Shown here piece after piece: positions 33,717-42,260 of a DNA stretch of 64,000 nucleotides (positions are counted from its first letter, which is position 1; each line of letters starts with the position of its first letter). This DNA comes from Thioalkalivibrio sp. ALJ7. Lineage in GTDB: Bacteria; Pseudomonadota; Gammaproteobacteria; Ectothiorhodospirales; Ectothiorhodospiraceae. The notes under the pieces are model-generated. The model was given only the letters and a program-made list of their open reading frames with translations, made no database searches and was not told the origin of the DNA. The position numbers were made by a program, and so were the translations under genes. The stretch covers positions 248,001-312,000 of the forward strand of contig NZ_AQXQ01000012.1 of assembly GCF_000376865.1 (NCBI RefSeq), read 5' to 3'.

Positions 33717-35655
33717 TCCGGCCACCCCCGGCGATTCCCTCGCCTGGCGTCGCCTGGAGCGGCGCTTCGCGCGTGAACGCACGGCCCGCAGCGAGGCCGA
33801 AACGATCGCCGAAGACGCCACCCGCCGGCTCTACCGCGAGCAGATCAAGCTGGAGGCCATACTCCAGGTCGCCACGCGCGCGAATGAAAGCAACGATATC
33901 GAAGAGACCACTCGCCAGGGGCTGGCCAGCCTCACCGAGCATACGGTGTGGAAGTGCGCCCACATCTTCTATCGCGACCCATCAGACCGGCTGTCGGCCG
34001 TGGCGTGGGTGGATCATCTGGCCGGCTCGGATACATCCCGTGAAGCCCCCTGGACGACCTGCGGCCAGGAACTCCTGAATCAGGCCAACGGTGTGCGCTG
34101 CGAGTTCTTCGACGAACCTCCTTTTGCCGCTGGCGCCTCGGCTAGCGGCCACGGTCTCCAGCATTGCTGCATCTGCAGCATCAGCGTGCACGGTCGCTGT
34201 TTCGGACTTATCGAGGCCTTTTCCAACGTCCCGGATCGCGATCAGGCACTCAGCCGCGAATTCTTCGAAGGCATCGCCCAGACCTTGGGCTATGTATACA
34301 AGCGCGAACACGATCGCCGCATGATCGAACACATGGCCTATCACGACCCCCTGACGGGGCTCGGCAACCGTGCCCAGCTATTCGACCACTTGGATCTGGC
34401 GATCCGCCGCGCACGGCGCGAGCAGCACAAGGTCGCCGTCATGGCGATCAACGTCGACCGCTTCCGTGACATCAACGACAGTGCGGGTACACGCGCCGGT
34501 GACGCCTTTCTGGTGGAACTGGCACAACGCATCCAGTCGTCCATACGCGATATCGACACCGTCGCCCGGCTGGGGGGCGACGAATTCATGATCGTGTTCG
34601 ATGGCCTGGGCGATTCCGAAGACATCACCACGCTGGGCCAGCGCCTGTTGCGCAATCTCACCCCGGAGGCGCTGAACGCGAAGAGGGCCACGCAGACGCC
34701 GACGCCGACGCAAAGCGCCGGTGTCGCGATCTACCCGGACGATGCCCGCGACGCCGAAGGTCTTGCCCATTGCGCGGAGACGGCCATGCAGCGGGCCAAG
34801 GCCGAGGGTGGCGACCGCCTGGTGGCCTACGACCCGGCGCTCGCGCAGCGCAACGAACAGCGCCGGCAACTGGAACAACAGGTGCGTGCCGCTGCGGAAC
34901 AAGGCGCATTTGCCCCGTATTACCAACCCCTGGTGGAGCTGCCTTCCGAGCGCGTGATCGGAGCCGAGGCCCTGCTACGCTGGCAGATGGCGGACGCGCC
35001 GGGGCCCGATGTCTTCATTCCCATCCTTGAACGCCTGGGGCTGATGCACGAGGTGGGGACCCAGGTACTACGCACCGCCCTGCAACATGCCTCCCAGTGG
35101 TTGAATGAAGGCCGTGACCTGCAACGGATCTCGGTCAACGTGTCCCCCGTCCAGCTACAGGATGACCGCATCCTCGACACGCTCGATCAGATCCTGGCGG
35201 AAACCGGCCTGCCCGCCGATCGGGTCTGTCTCGAAATCACCGAGAATGTCTATCTGGAAGGCGACGAACACATCCGCACGCGCATGGCCGCACTGCGCGC
35301 ACGCGGCATTGCGATTGCACTGGACGACTTCGGTACCGGCTACAGCTCGCTGGGCTACTTGCAGTGGCTGTCGCTGGACACCCTCAAGATCGACAAGAGT
35401 TTTGTCTTCGGAGTCGCCGACCAAAAGCACCACCTGAACCTGGTGCGCTCCATCATCGGGATTGCCGAGGCGCTGGAGCTGGCGGTAACGGCCGAAGGCA
35501 TCGAGACCCCCGAGATCGCGCGCCTGATCGCCGCGCTCGGCTGCACCTACGGCCAGGGCTACCACTATGGCCGCGCGATGCCTGCCGACGAGCTGTGGGC
35601 CCGCCTGGCATGGCCCCGTGGCCCGGGTCGAATCCCCGGAAACGATCCTCAATAG
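33709..35655 (+). CDS. GAF-GGDEF-EAL c-di-GMP enzyme, H-NOX partner
   Basis: A 648-aa soluble protein. An N-terminal coiled coil (RRLERRFARERTARSEAET...) leads to a GAF domain with HCCICSISVHGRCFG. The GGDEF domain has intact LGGDEF, and the EAL domain has GAEALLRW, CLEITEN, ALDDFGTGYSSLGYL, LKIDKSF and AEGIE. Both activities look possible; in H-NOX partners NO usually shifts the balance to hydrolysis. The start is a TTG at 33709 behind GAGGGG, overlapping the H-NOX gene by 8 bp, so translation is coupled. Confidence 0.93.
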   Translation: MADPATPGDSLAWRRLERRFARERTARSEAETIAEDATRRLYREQIKLEAILQVATRANESNDIEETTRQGLASLTEHTVWKCAHIFYRDPSDRLSAVAWVDHLAGSDTSREAPWTTCGQELLNQANGVRCEFFDEPPFAAGASASGHGLQHCCICSISVHGRCFGLIEAFSNVPDRDQALSREFFEGIAQTLGYVYKREHDRRMIEHMAYHDPLTGLGNRAQLFDHLDLAIRRARREQHKVAVMAINVDRFRDINDSAGTRAGDAFLVELAQRIQSSIRDIDTVARLGGDEFMIVFDGLGDSEDITTLGQRLLRNLTPEALNAKRATQTPTPTQSAGVAIYPDDARDAEGLAHCAETAMQRAKAEGGDRLVAYDPALAQRNEQRRQLEQQVRAAAEQGAFAPYYQPLVELPSERVIGAEALLRWQMADAPGPDVFIPILERLGLMHEVGTQVLRTALQHASQWLNEGRDLQRISVNVSPVQLQDDRILDTLDQILAETGLPADRVCLEITENVYLEGDEHIRTRMAALRARGIAIALDDFGTGYSSLGYLQWLSLDTLKIDKSFVFGVADQKHHLNLVRSIIGIAEALELAVTAEGIETPEIARLIAALGCTYGQGYHYGRAMPADELWARLAWPRGPGRIPGNDPQ

Positions 35656-35771
35656 CACCCGGCCGCTCCATCCCGGCAGCCAATCGATCCCTACCCGAAT
35701 ACCGGACTATTACACGCAAGCGGCCCGGCCCGACTACGCTTGAAGAAGGCACGTTTGCCCGGGAGGACACC

Positions 35772-36446
35772 ATGAACTCGCCCATCACAATCCGACACGC
35801 TAGCCAGGGCCTGTTGCTCGCCGCGGCTCTGGGGCTCGCAGGCCCAGTGCCGGCCGAACCCGAGGTCGGTATCACCACCGACATGGCCGAGTTCGAAGTG
35901 CGCCACGGCGATGAGCGCATGACGGTCACCCGCGATCAGGACACCTTCGCGACCATCGATCTCGACTATGCGCAGATTGCACGCCCCTGTCCGCCCTTCT
36001 GCATCCAGCCGATGAACCTCGGGCGCGGGGTCGAGACCCTGGGCGAACTGGAGTTCATCGACTATCTCCAGCAAACCACGCAGCGCGACGATCTTCTGAT
36101 CATCGATTCACGCACCCCGCGCGAATACCACCGCGGTACGATCCCCGGCGCCATCAACATCCCCTGGGACCGGCTGCACTTCGCGTCGGGCGCCGATCCG
36201 GAGGATGTACGAAACGTGCTGACCGACGATTTTGGCGTGGTCTTCGACGGCGACTTCTACGACTTCAGCCAGGCCAAGACACTGGTGCTGTTCTGCAACG
36301 GACCCTGGTGCGGCCAGTCCCCCACCAACATCCGCACCCTGACCAACCTTGGCTATCCGGCGGAACGCATCAAGTGGTACCGCGGCGGCATGCAGCTATG
36401 GCATGCCTTCGGCCTGACCACGGTAGAGGGCGTGACGGATGACTAG
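35772..36446 (+). CDS. Exported rhodanese-domain protein
   Basis: A 224-aa protein with signal QGLLLAAALGLAGPVPA. A short N-terminal part holds a Cys pair (ARPCPPFCIQPMNLG). The rhodanese domain follows, with LIIDSRTPREYHRGTIPGAI and active-site Cys in LFCNGPWCGQSP (two Cys in the loop region). GGGAGG lies before the ATG; the frame opens far upstream inside the EAL gene but that is a shadow. The TAG stop lies in the CTAG that forms the left edge of the 318-bp element inserted immediately after it. Confidence 0.9.
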   Translation: MNSPITIRHASQGLLLAAALGLAGPVPAEPEVGITTDMAEFEVRHGDERMTVTRDQDTFATIDLDYAQIARPCPPFCIQPMNLGRGVETLGELEFIDYLQQTTQRDDLLIIDSRTPREYHRGTIPGAINIPWDRLHFASGADPEDVRNVLTDDFGVVFDGDFYDFSQAKTLVLFCNGPWCGQSPTNIRTLTNLGYPAERIKWYRGGMQLWHAFGLTTVEGVTDD

Positions 36447-36760
36447 GGAGACGCTGATTGAATCGCACGTCCGCGCTCGAGTCGCTTTTACGTGCAAACA
36501 AGGCGCGGTGACTGCCGTGCAGTCACTCTGCACAAGGGAACCGCAACGCCGTGCGCGCGCCCGTTATTGATCAACAACGGGCGGCCGAGCCCGCTCTTTC
36601 AATCACTTGTCGGGTTGGCGCCCCCCGATTCTGAATGAATATGGCCCGATACTGCGTTGCGACGCTTGCGGGTAGAACCACTACCCGCTGCACGACGCGC
36701 CTTGTCTCGGAAAACAGGGGGCGCCAACGCGGACGTGCGATTCAATCAGCGTCTCCCTAG
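36443..36760. mobile_element. 318-bp miniature inverted-repeat element (MITE)
   Basis: The ends 36443-36475 and 36728-36760 are perfect 33-bp inverted repeats starting CTAGGGAGACGCTGATTGAA. CTAG may be a 4-bp target duplication, as IS5-type transposases make at YTAR. Nested inside are further perfect inverted pairs: ACAAGGCGCG (36498-36507 with 36696-36705) and GTTGGCGCCCCC (36614-36625 with 36717-36728). Local hairpins occur at 36508-36526 (GTGACTGC-cgt-GCAGTCAC) and 36668-36688 (GCGGGTAG-aacca-CTACCCGC). No coding frame for a transposase is present, so it must be moved in trans. Confidence 0.88.
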
Positions 36761-36796
36761 CGCGCTCGCAACGCGCGCCGGAACTCTGGCTTAGGA

Positions 36797-38059
36797 CTAC
36801 TCGTCCATCAGCTCCTGGATATCGGCCAACACGTCCGGTTCATCCCATTCGATCGCGCTGTTGACCGAATACCGGATGCGCCCTTCACGGTCGAGGATGA
36901 ACGAGCTGGGGAAGGCGAATACTCGCCAGCCCGCCGCCACGCGGCCATCGAAATCCATCAATACCGGGAAATCCACCTGTACCTCGTCCATGAACGTCGC
37001 GATGTGTTCCGCGCTCTCCTGGTAGTTGACCGAGACAATCGAGAACCCCTCGCCCAGGGTCTCGGCCATGCGGTTCATCGACGGGATCTCGTGGACACAG
37101 GGCGGGCACCAACTCGCCCAGAAGTTCAACAGCACAACGTCCCCGGCGTAATCGGACAGCGACTGCTCATCGCCCAGGTGGTCGGTCAGCGTGAAGTCCG
37201 CCATGGGCGCCGCGCGATCGCGCTCCACCAGGCCACGTCCGGCCTCGACCCGAGGCGTATCCTCCGGCAAAGGCGCCGCAGTCCGGGCACGCGGAACACT
37301 CGCCAGGAGGCGCCCGGCCTGCAGCAACTGCGAGGGTAGCTGGTCGGTCGCCACCTGTTCCTCGGGCGCGGGATCGGAACGGCGCAGATAATAGAAATCC
37401 CGCACCTGAGGCACCATCTGCACGAACACCGGGCTCCCGCCCTGGCGCAGGTCGGCCAGGATGTCGTTCAGGTGCCATCGGTACACGCCCTGCGTGGGTT
37501 GCAGCAAGAAGACCGGCAGGCTAGTGGCTCGCACCACGTCCTCGCGCACCGCTGGCGCGCCCGCCACCGGGGTATCGGTTATCAGATTGGGAAACGCCAG
37601 CGCAGCGCCCAGTACGTAATCACCCTCTGGCGCGTCCTCCTGCCATTGGCGCATGCCCCGAAGCGCGATCAGGGCAGGCCGCCCGGACGCCACCAGCATC
37701 ACTTCCTTACCAGTATGGGCGTGTGCCTCGCGCAACAACGCGGCCACGGAGACACCGTCCAGGCTGCGCATGCTCTCGTTCGTACGCGGGAGAAAGTGCG
37801 CATCCAGCAGGTCCACCTGCCACACCTCGACGCCGGCCGCCGCCAGGGTCTGGCCCAGGACCCGATGATTGGGGTGCTCGCCGGCCTGCGGCAATAGCCA
37901 TAGATACAGGCGTTCGCCCGATGCGGGGAACACCGTGACCTCCAGTTCGACCCCTTCCGGGTCGGTGAAACTTTGGGTGCGCGGCTCGACCGCGGCAGCC
38001 GGCAGCCCGGCGCTCAGGAGCAACCACAGCCCAAGGGCCAGGGACAAGGCGGTTTTCAT
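36797..38059 (-). CDS. Alpha/beta-hydrolase-like and TlpA-thioredoxin fusion (copy 2)
   Basis: A 420-aa exported protein (signal ALSLALGLWLLLSAGLPAAA). It has the same architecture as the gene at 31759: an N-terminal hydrolase-like domain (LYLWLLPQAGEHPNHRVL, VMLVASGRPALIAL; no catalytic GxSxG) and a C-terminal TlpA domain with LLNFWASWCPPCVHEIPSMN. The two proteins share order and motifs but are well diverged, so the duplication is old. The CPPC motif suggests thiol-disulfide exchange in the periplasm. The partner is unknown. Confidence 0.88.
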   Translation of the reverse strand: MKTALSLALGLWLLLSAGLPAAAVEPRTQSFTDPEGVELEVTVFPASGERLYLWLLPQAGEHPNHRVLGQTLAAAGVEVWQVDLLDAHFLPRTNESMRSLDGVSVAALLREAHAHTGKEVMLVASGRPALIALRGMRQWQEDAPEGDYVLGAALAFPNLITDTPVAGAPAVREDVVRATSLPVFLLQPTQGVYRWHLNDILADLRQGGSPVFVQMVPQVRDFYYLRRSDPAPEEQVATDQLPSQLLQAGRLLASVPRARTAAPLPEDTPRVEAGRGLVERDRAAPMADFTLTDHLGDEQSLSDYAGDVVLLNFWASWCPPCVHEIPSMNRMAETLGEGFSIVSVNYQESAEHIATFMDEVQVDFPVLMDFDGRVAAGWRVFAFPSSFILDREGRIRYSVNSAIEWDEPDVLADIQELMDE

Positions 38060-38131
38060 GCGGTAGAGACCAGCAGCTCGGGGAGGGGAACCCGACTATA
38101 GCGCGTGACAGCGCCCGTCCGGAATGCCGGG

Positions 38132-38710
38132 TTAGCGCCGGCTCGGATGGATATGCTGCCAGGTTCGTAGCTGGCGGGTCTTCTCCACCATGCGCCACAG
38201 CGAACGGCTGTTGTTGTAGCGCGATACGTGCTGCAACGGGACCCACAGGATGTCGTGCGACTCGTGGCTGCCGGGCACCGGCAGGTGGTTATCGATCTCC
38301 AGCAGGAAGCGCACGTCGATGTGCTCGTGCATCGGAAAATCCGGGCGGGCCGGGATGGTGTGGATATCGAGATCGAAGATGTCCTCCGCCACCAGCCGAA
38401 TCTGCTCGGGGGCCAGTCCAGTCTCCTCGTGAGTCTCGCGCAGGGCCACCTGCAGGATGTCCGCCTGGCCATCGGCGTGACCACCCGGCTGGAACCAGCG
38501 GTGATGCTTGCCGTGCAGCAGGAGCAGCGCCTGCTCGCGATCCGGGCTGACCACCCACGCCGATCCGGTCACATGGGCCGGTAGCAGATCGCAATGAAAG
38601 CAGTCCGGTTGCTCGCTGACGAACTCCAGCGCCCGACGCACGAAGCCGGTCTCCTCAATGAACCGCGTCTGGTGACGCGCGAGCAGATCCAGTAGCTGGG
38701 CGCGATGCAT
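38132..38710 (-). CDS. NUDIX hydrolase
   Basis: A 192-aa cytoplasmic pyrophosphohydrolase. The Nudix box is GHADGQADILQVALRETHEE followed by TGL: the REXXEEXG core is intact, but the first Glu of the 23-residue consensus is Ala, as in several GGHAD-type subfamilies. The remaining sequence includes WFQPGGHADG and HEHIDVRFLLEID. The substrate is not predictable. Its start lies 1 bp beyond the stop of the BMC gene, so the two are co-transcribed, with the NUDIX gene second. Confidence 0.9.
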   Translation of the reverse strand: MHRAQLLDLLARHQTRFIEETGFVRRALEFVSEQPDCFHCDLLPAHVTGSAWVVSPDREQALLLLHGKHHRWFQPGGHADGQADILQVALRETHEETGLAPEQIRLVAEDIFDLDIHTIPARPDFPMHEHIDVRFLLEIDNHLPVPGSHESHDILWVPLQHVSRYNNSRSLWRMVEKTRQLRTWQHIHPSRR

Positions 38711-38711
38711 C

Positions 38712-39326
38712 TCAGGTACCCGCGGGGTTGTGCAGCGCGTGGATCGCCGCGCGCGCGGCCTCGTCCACGTTGCCCTCGGTGCCAGCCAGGGTCAGACGGC
38801 CAAAGGCCCCGACCGCGCGCACATCGATGAGCGAGACATGGGCGGCCTTGAGCGCCTGGTTCGCGGCGTAGATGATGTACCCGGCCGGCTCCGCCTCAAG
38901 GATGAACATGCTCTGCTCCGGCAGAATCATGTTGCCGCGGCGGTTCTGGCGGTTGATCAGCACCGTGTGATCAGGGGTCATCCCCCGGATGGTCTCCTGC
39001 CAGGGGATGCGGCAGGGCTGACGGTCCTCCTGGCTCGCACCCAGGCGTTGCAAAAGCACCCGCCCCGCTTCCTGTACTTCGCTCTGGTCGCGGTGATGGA
39101 TCACCATGGAGCCGAACTCGCGTTCCACCACCTGCTGCGCAAGGTGCACATTGGTCGCCTTCAGCGCCACGTCGGTCAGACGGTGGACCGCCATCCCCGG
39201 CGACACCTCCACCCACAGGCACGAGTCCCCCGGCACGGGCAGAAAGCCCTGGGAGACCGTAGCCATGTATTCCGCCAGCTGTGGCTGGAGGGAATCCATG
39301 TAGACGTAGGTGCGCAGCTTGATCAT
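38712..39326 (-). CDS. Tandem-domain bacterial microcompartment (BMC) shell protein
   Basis: A 204-aa protein with two BMC-like halves. The second (about 135-204) is clear: [20 protein letters not shown], then [20 protein letters not shown] and [11 protein letters not shown]. The first (about 8-105) is more divergent: [20 protein letters not shown] and [19 protein letters not shown]. Tandem-domain shell proteins form pseudo-hexameric trimers in carboxysomes and metabolosomes. No other shell gene or encapsulated enzyme lies in this window. Start 39326 ([11 protein letters not shown]) is chosen over an in-frame start at 39476 whose extra residues do not look like the domain. Confidence 0.8.
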   Translation of the reverse strand: MIKLRTYVYMDSLQPQLAEYMATVSQGFLPVPGDSCLWVEVSPGMAVHRLTDVALKATNVHLAQQVVEREFGSMVIHHRDQSEVQEAGRVLLQRLGASQEDRQPCRIPWQETIRGMTPDHTVLINRQNRRGNMILPEQSMFILEAEPAGYIIYAANQALKAAHVSLIDVRAVGAFGRLTLAGTEGNVDEAARAAIHALHNPAGT

Positions 39327-39592
39327 GAATCCGCCAATGGGGAGGCACCGATGGTTCGGCGCTTCCTCGGGCCCGTCGAACCAGGCCGCCCCCCGCCAAC
39401 GGGAGGGCAGCCCGTACCGGGCGCAAACGAAAACGGCCAGGAGCAGCACCCGCGGGATGCGGCCCGGCCGTGACAACGGGCGCTATTGTGGACGCCCCAG
39501 CCCCGAAGCTCAACGTTGACAGGCCACACCCACCATGCTGTGACCTTCAGAAACGGGCGCCTCGGGCCCGTTAGGCACCCCCCACGAAATCA

Positions 39593-39621
39593 CTTGTATA
39601 CCCCCGCCCGACTGCCATACT
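39593..39621 (+). promoter_or_regulatory. Promoter of the GNAT-C39 gene, likely leaderless
   Basis: TTGTAT at 39593-39598 and CATACT at 39616-39621 are 17 bp apart. The start codon begins seven bases after the -10 box, where transcription should start, and no Shine-Dalgarno is visible, so the mRNA may be leaderless. A hairpin AACGGGC/GCCCGTT at 39552-39572 precedes it. Confidence 0.4.
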
Positions 39622-39627
39622 TCGACT

Positions 39628-40734
39628 ATGATCCGCACCGCGCTGCTTGACGACCTGCCCGCCCTGGTGGCGCTGGAGGAGCAAGCCTTTGCCAGCGACC
39701 GGCTCTCGCGGCGCCAGTTTCGCTACATGCTGACACGGGCCAACGCCCGGCTCCTGGTGGCCGAACAGAACGCGGCCCTGGTGGGTTATGTCCTGCTGCT
39801 GTTCAGCCGCGGCACCTCGATGGCACGGCTGTACTCGATCGCCGTACGCCCCGAGGCACGCGGACAAGGCCTAGCCAGGGCACTTGTTGCCGCGGCGGAG
39901 GAGGCCGCGCGCGAACACGAGTGTGCCTGGTTGCGACTGGAGGTGCGCAAGGACAACCCCGCTTCCAATGGCCTCTTCGAGGCACTCGGCTACCGCCGTA
40001 TCGGGGAGTACGGCGACTACTACGCGGACCACATGGATGCCTGGCGCTACGAGAAATCGCTCGCGCCGCATCTGGATCAGGAAATGGTCCGCGTGCCGTT
40101 CTACGAGCAGACCCAGGACTTCACCTGTGGGCCGGCTGCAATCATGATGGCGATGAAGGCCCTGGCCCCCAACCTGGAGCTGGACCGGAAGCTGGAACTG
40201 CGCCTGTGGCGCGAGGCCACAACCATCTACATGACCTCCGGCCATGGCGGCTGCGGCCCGTACGGACTGGCGCTGGCCGCCGCCCACCGTGGCTTCGGCG
40301 TGGAGCTGGTCATCAACGACGAGCGCATGCCTTTACTGGATTCCGTGCGCAGCCCCGAGAAGAAGGAAGTGATGCGCCTGGTGCAGGAGGACATGCTGGA
40401 GGAGATCCAGACTCTGGGCCTGCCCCTGACCTACGGGACCTTGTCGGTAGACGACCTGAAGGCCCGCTTCGACGATGGCGGCGTGCCCGTGGTGCTGATC
40501 AGCTCCTGGCGTATCTATGGCGAGAAATTTCCACACTGGGTGGTAATCACCGGCTTCGACGAGCACTACGTCTACATGCACGACCCGTATGTGGACCACA
40601 ACAACGACGAAATCCCCCTGGACTCCATCAACATGCCGATTCCACGCCGGGACTTTAACCGCATGGCGCGTTACGGCAAGGCCGGCCTCAGAGCCGTCCT
40701 GATCCTCTACCCGCGACCCGACACGCTGCCCTGA
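39628..40734 (+). CDS. GNAT acetyltransferase fused to a C39-like papain-fold peptidase
   Basis: A 368-aa cytoplasmic fusion. Residues 1-145 are a RimI-like GNAT domain with the acetyl-CoA loop RPEARGQGLARALV and NPASNGLFEALGY. Residues 150-368 are a C39-type cysteine-peptidase-like domain with nucleophile C167 (QDFTCGPAAIMMAMKAL), H303 (PHWVVITGFD) and D319 (MHDPYVD). The next gene, two bases later, encodes a RimK-like ATP-grasp ligase. Such GNAT-peptidase and ATP-grasp pairs have been proposed to make and trim an acylated peptide; the product is unknown. No transmembrane helices are present. Confidence 0.9.
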   Translation: MIRTALLDDLPALVALEEQAFASDRLSRRQFRYMLTRANARLLVAEQNAALVGYVLLLFSRGTSMARLYSIAVRPEARGQGLARALVAAAEEAAREHECAWLRLEVRKDNPASNGLFEALGYRRIGEYGDYYADHMDAWRYEKSLAPHLDQEMVRVPFYEQTQDFTCGPAAIMMAMKALAPNLELDRKLELRLWREATTIYMTSGHGGCGPYGLALAAAHRGFGVELVINDERMPLLDSVRSPEKKEVMRLVQEDMLEEIQTLGLPLTYGTLSVDDLKARFDDGGVPVVLISSWRIYGEKFPHWVVITGFDEHYVYMHDPYVDHNNDEIPLDSINMPIPRRDFNRMARYGKAGLRAVLILYPRPDTLP

Positions 40735-40736
40735 AC

Positions 40737-42206
40737 ATGGCCAACCACCTGCTGCTGATCGAACAACCCGAGGACTGGAAGCCGCATTTTCCGGACTACC
40801 CGGTCATGCTCGCACGCGACTACCTGGCCCACCCGCCGGCCACCGAGGGGCCGCCCCTGCGGGTCATCAACCTGTGCCGCGGGCACCGATACCTGAGTGT
40901 CGGATACTACTGCTCGCTGCTGGCCGAGGCCCGTCACCACCGGGTGGTGCCCACGGTACGCACCCTGCAGGACCTGTCGCGCAAATCCATCTACAGCCTG
41001 GACACCGGCGATATCGACCGCAAGGTGGCCCGAGTGCTCGGCCGGCGCGCCAGCCTGCAGGCGACCGCCTTCGAGATGATCGTGTTCTTCGGTCACTGCA
41101 TCCCCGAAGCGATGCAGGAGATCGCCCAGCAGTTGTTCGCCATCTTCCCCGCCCCAATGTTCCGGGTCGAGTTCCGGCTGGCCGGGCAATGGCGGATCGA
41201 GGCCCTGCGCCCACTGTCCCTGCAAGACCTGACCAGCGAACAGGAGGAGGCCTTCTTCGCCGCCCTGGACGGGTATCTGGCGCGCCGCTGGCGCAAGCGT
41301 CGCGGGGCGCGCGGCGCGCGCTATGACCTGGCGATCCTGCAAAACCCGGAGGAAGCACTGCCGCCGTCCAACCGTGGCGCGCTCAAGCAGTTCATTCGCC
41401 ACGGCCGCGCCCTCGGCCTGGAGGTGGAACTGATCCAACGCCGCGACCTCACGCGGCTGGCGGAGTACGACGCCCTGTTCATCCGCGAAACCACGCGCAT
41501 CGATCACTACACCTACCGTTTCGCCCGCAAGGCCGAGGCCGAAGGCATGGTGGTGATCGACGATCCCGACTCCATCCTGCGCTGCACCAACAAGGTCTAC
41601 CTGGCGGAGCTGCTGACCGCGCACCGGATTGCCACGCCACGAACCTTGATCGTCAGTCGCGACAACCTGCTCGCCGCCGAGGAGACGATCGGCTACCCGA
41701 TCGTCCTGAAGATCCCGGACGGCTCGTTCTCGCGCGGGGTGTTCAAGGTCGAAAATCGTGACGAGCTGGAATCCACCGCACGGGGCCTGTTCCGCGAATC
41801 CGACCTGATCCTGGCGCAGGAATTCACCTACACCGAGTTCGACTGGCGCATCGGCATCCTGAACCGCCAGCCGCTGTACGCCTGCCAGTACTTCATGTCG
41901 CGCAAGCATTGGCAGATCGTGAACCACGCGGCCAAGGGCAGTGCCCGTGAAGGCGGCTTTCGTACCCTGCCCATCGAGGAGGCCCCGCCCACCGTGATCA
42001 AGACCGCGCTGCGCGCCGCTAACCGGATCGGCGACGGTCTGTACGGCGTGGACCTGAAACAGACGGCACATGGGGTGGTGGTCATCGAAGTAAACGACAA
42101 CCCGAATCTGGATGCCGGGATTGAGGATGCCGTACTGGGCGAGCGGCTTTACCAGCGCATCCTGGAGGACCTCATCCGCCGCCTGGACCACCTGCGCCAA
42201 CGCTGA
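40737..42206 (+). CDS. RimK-like ATP-grasp ligase with RLAN N-terminal domain
   Basis: A 489-aa cytoplasmic protein. The N-terminal 190 residues match the RimK-like ATP-grasp N-terminal (RLAN) domain (PPLRVINLCRGHRYLSVGYY, HRVVPTVRTLQDLSRKSIY). The ATP-grasp core covers about 285-480, with YPIVLKIPDGSFSRGVFKV, QEFTYTEFDWRIGILNRQPL and the metal site VIEVNDNPNLDAGIED. RimK relatives attach amino acids (often Glu) to protein C-termini or small molecules. It is translationally linked to the GNAT-C39 gene, two bases upstream, and the two probably form one pathway. Confidence 0.92.
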   Translation: MANHLLLIEQPEDWKPHFPDYPVMLARDYLAHPPATEGPPLRVINLCRGHRYLSVGYYCSLLAEARHHRVVPTVRTLQDLSRKSIYSLDTGDIDRKVARVLGRRASLQATAFEMIVFFGHCIPEAMQEIAQQLFAIFPAPMFRVEFRLAGQWRIEALRPLSLQDLTSEQEEAFFAALDGYLARRWRKRRGARGARYDLAILQNPEEALPPSNRGALKQFIRHGRALGLEVELIQRRDLTRLAEYDALFIRETTRIDHYTYRFARKAEAEGMVVIDDPDSILRCTNKVYLAELLTAHRIATPRTLIVSRDNLLAAEETIGYPIVLKIPDGSFSRGVFKVENRDELESTARGLFRESDLILAQEFTYTEFDWRIGILNRQPLYACQYFMSRKHWQIVNHAAKGSAREGGFRTLPIEEAPPTVIKTALRAANRIGDGLYGVDLKQTAHGVVVIEVNDNPNLDAGIEDAVLGERLYQRILEDLIRRLDHLRQR

Positions 42207-42260
42207 TTCAGGCCTGGGCAAGGCCCGTATAATGGACGCACGTAAACGCAAGGGACGGCC

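Noticed and set aside
36443-36760. 318-bp palindromic stretch as a plain transcription terminator
   Set aside because: The perfect 33-bp ends far apart, CTAG borders and nested repeats fit a mobile element better; no U-run is present.
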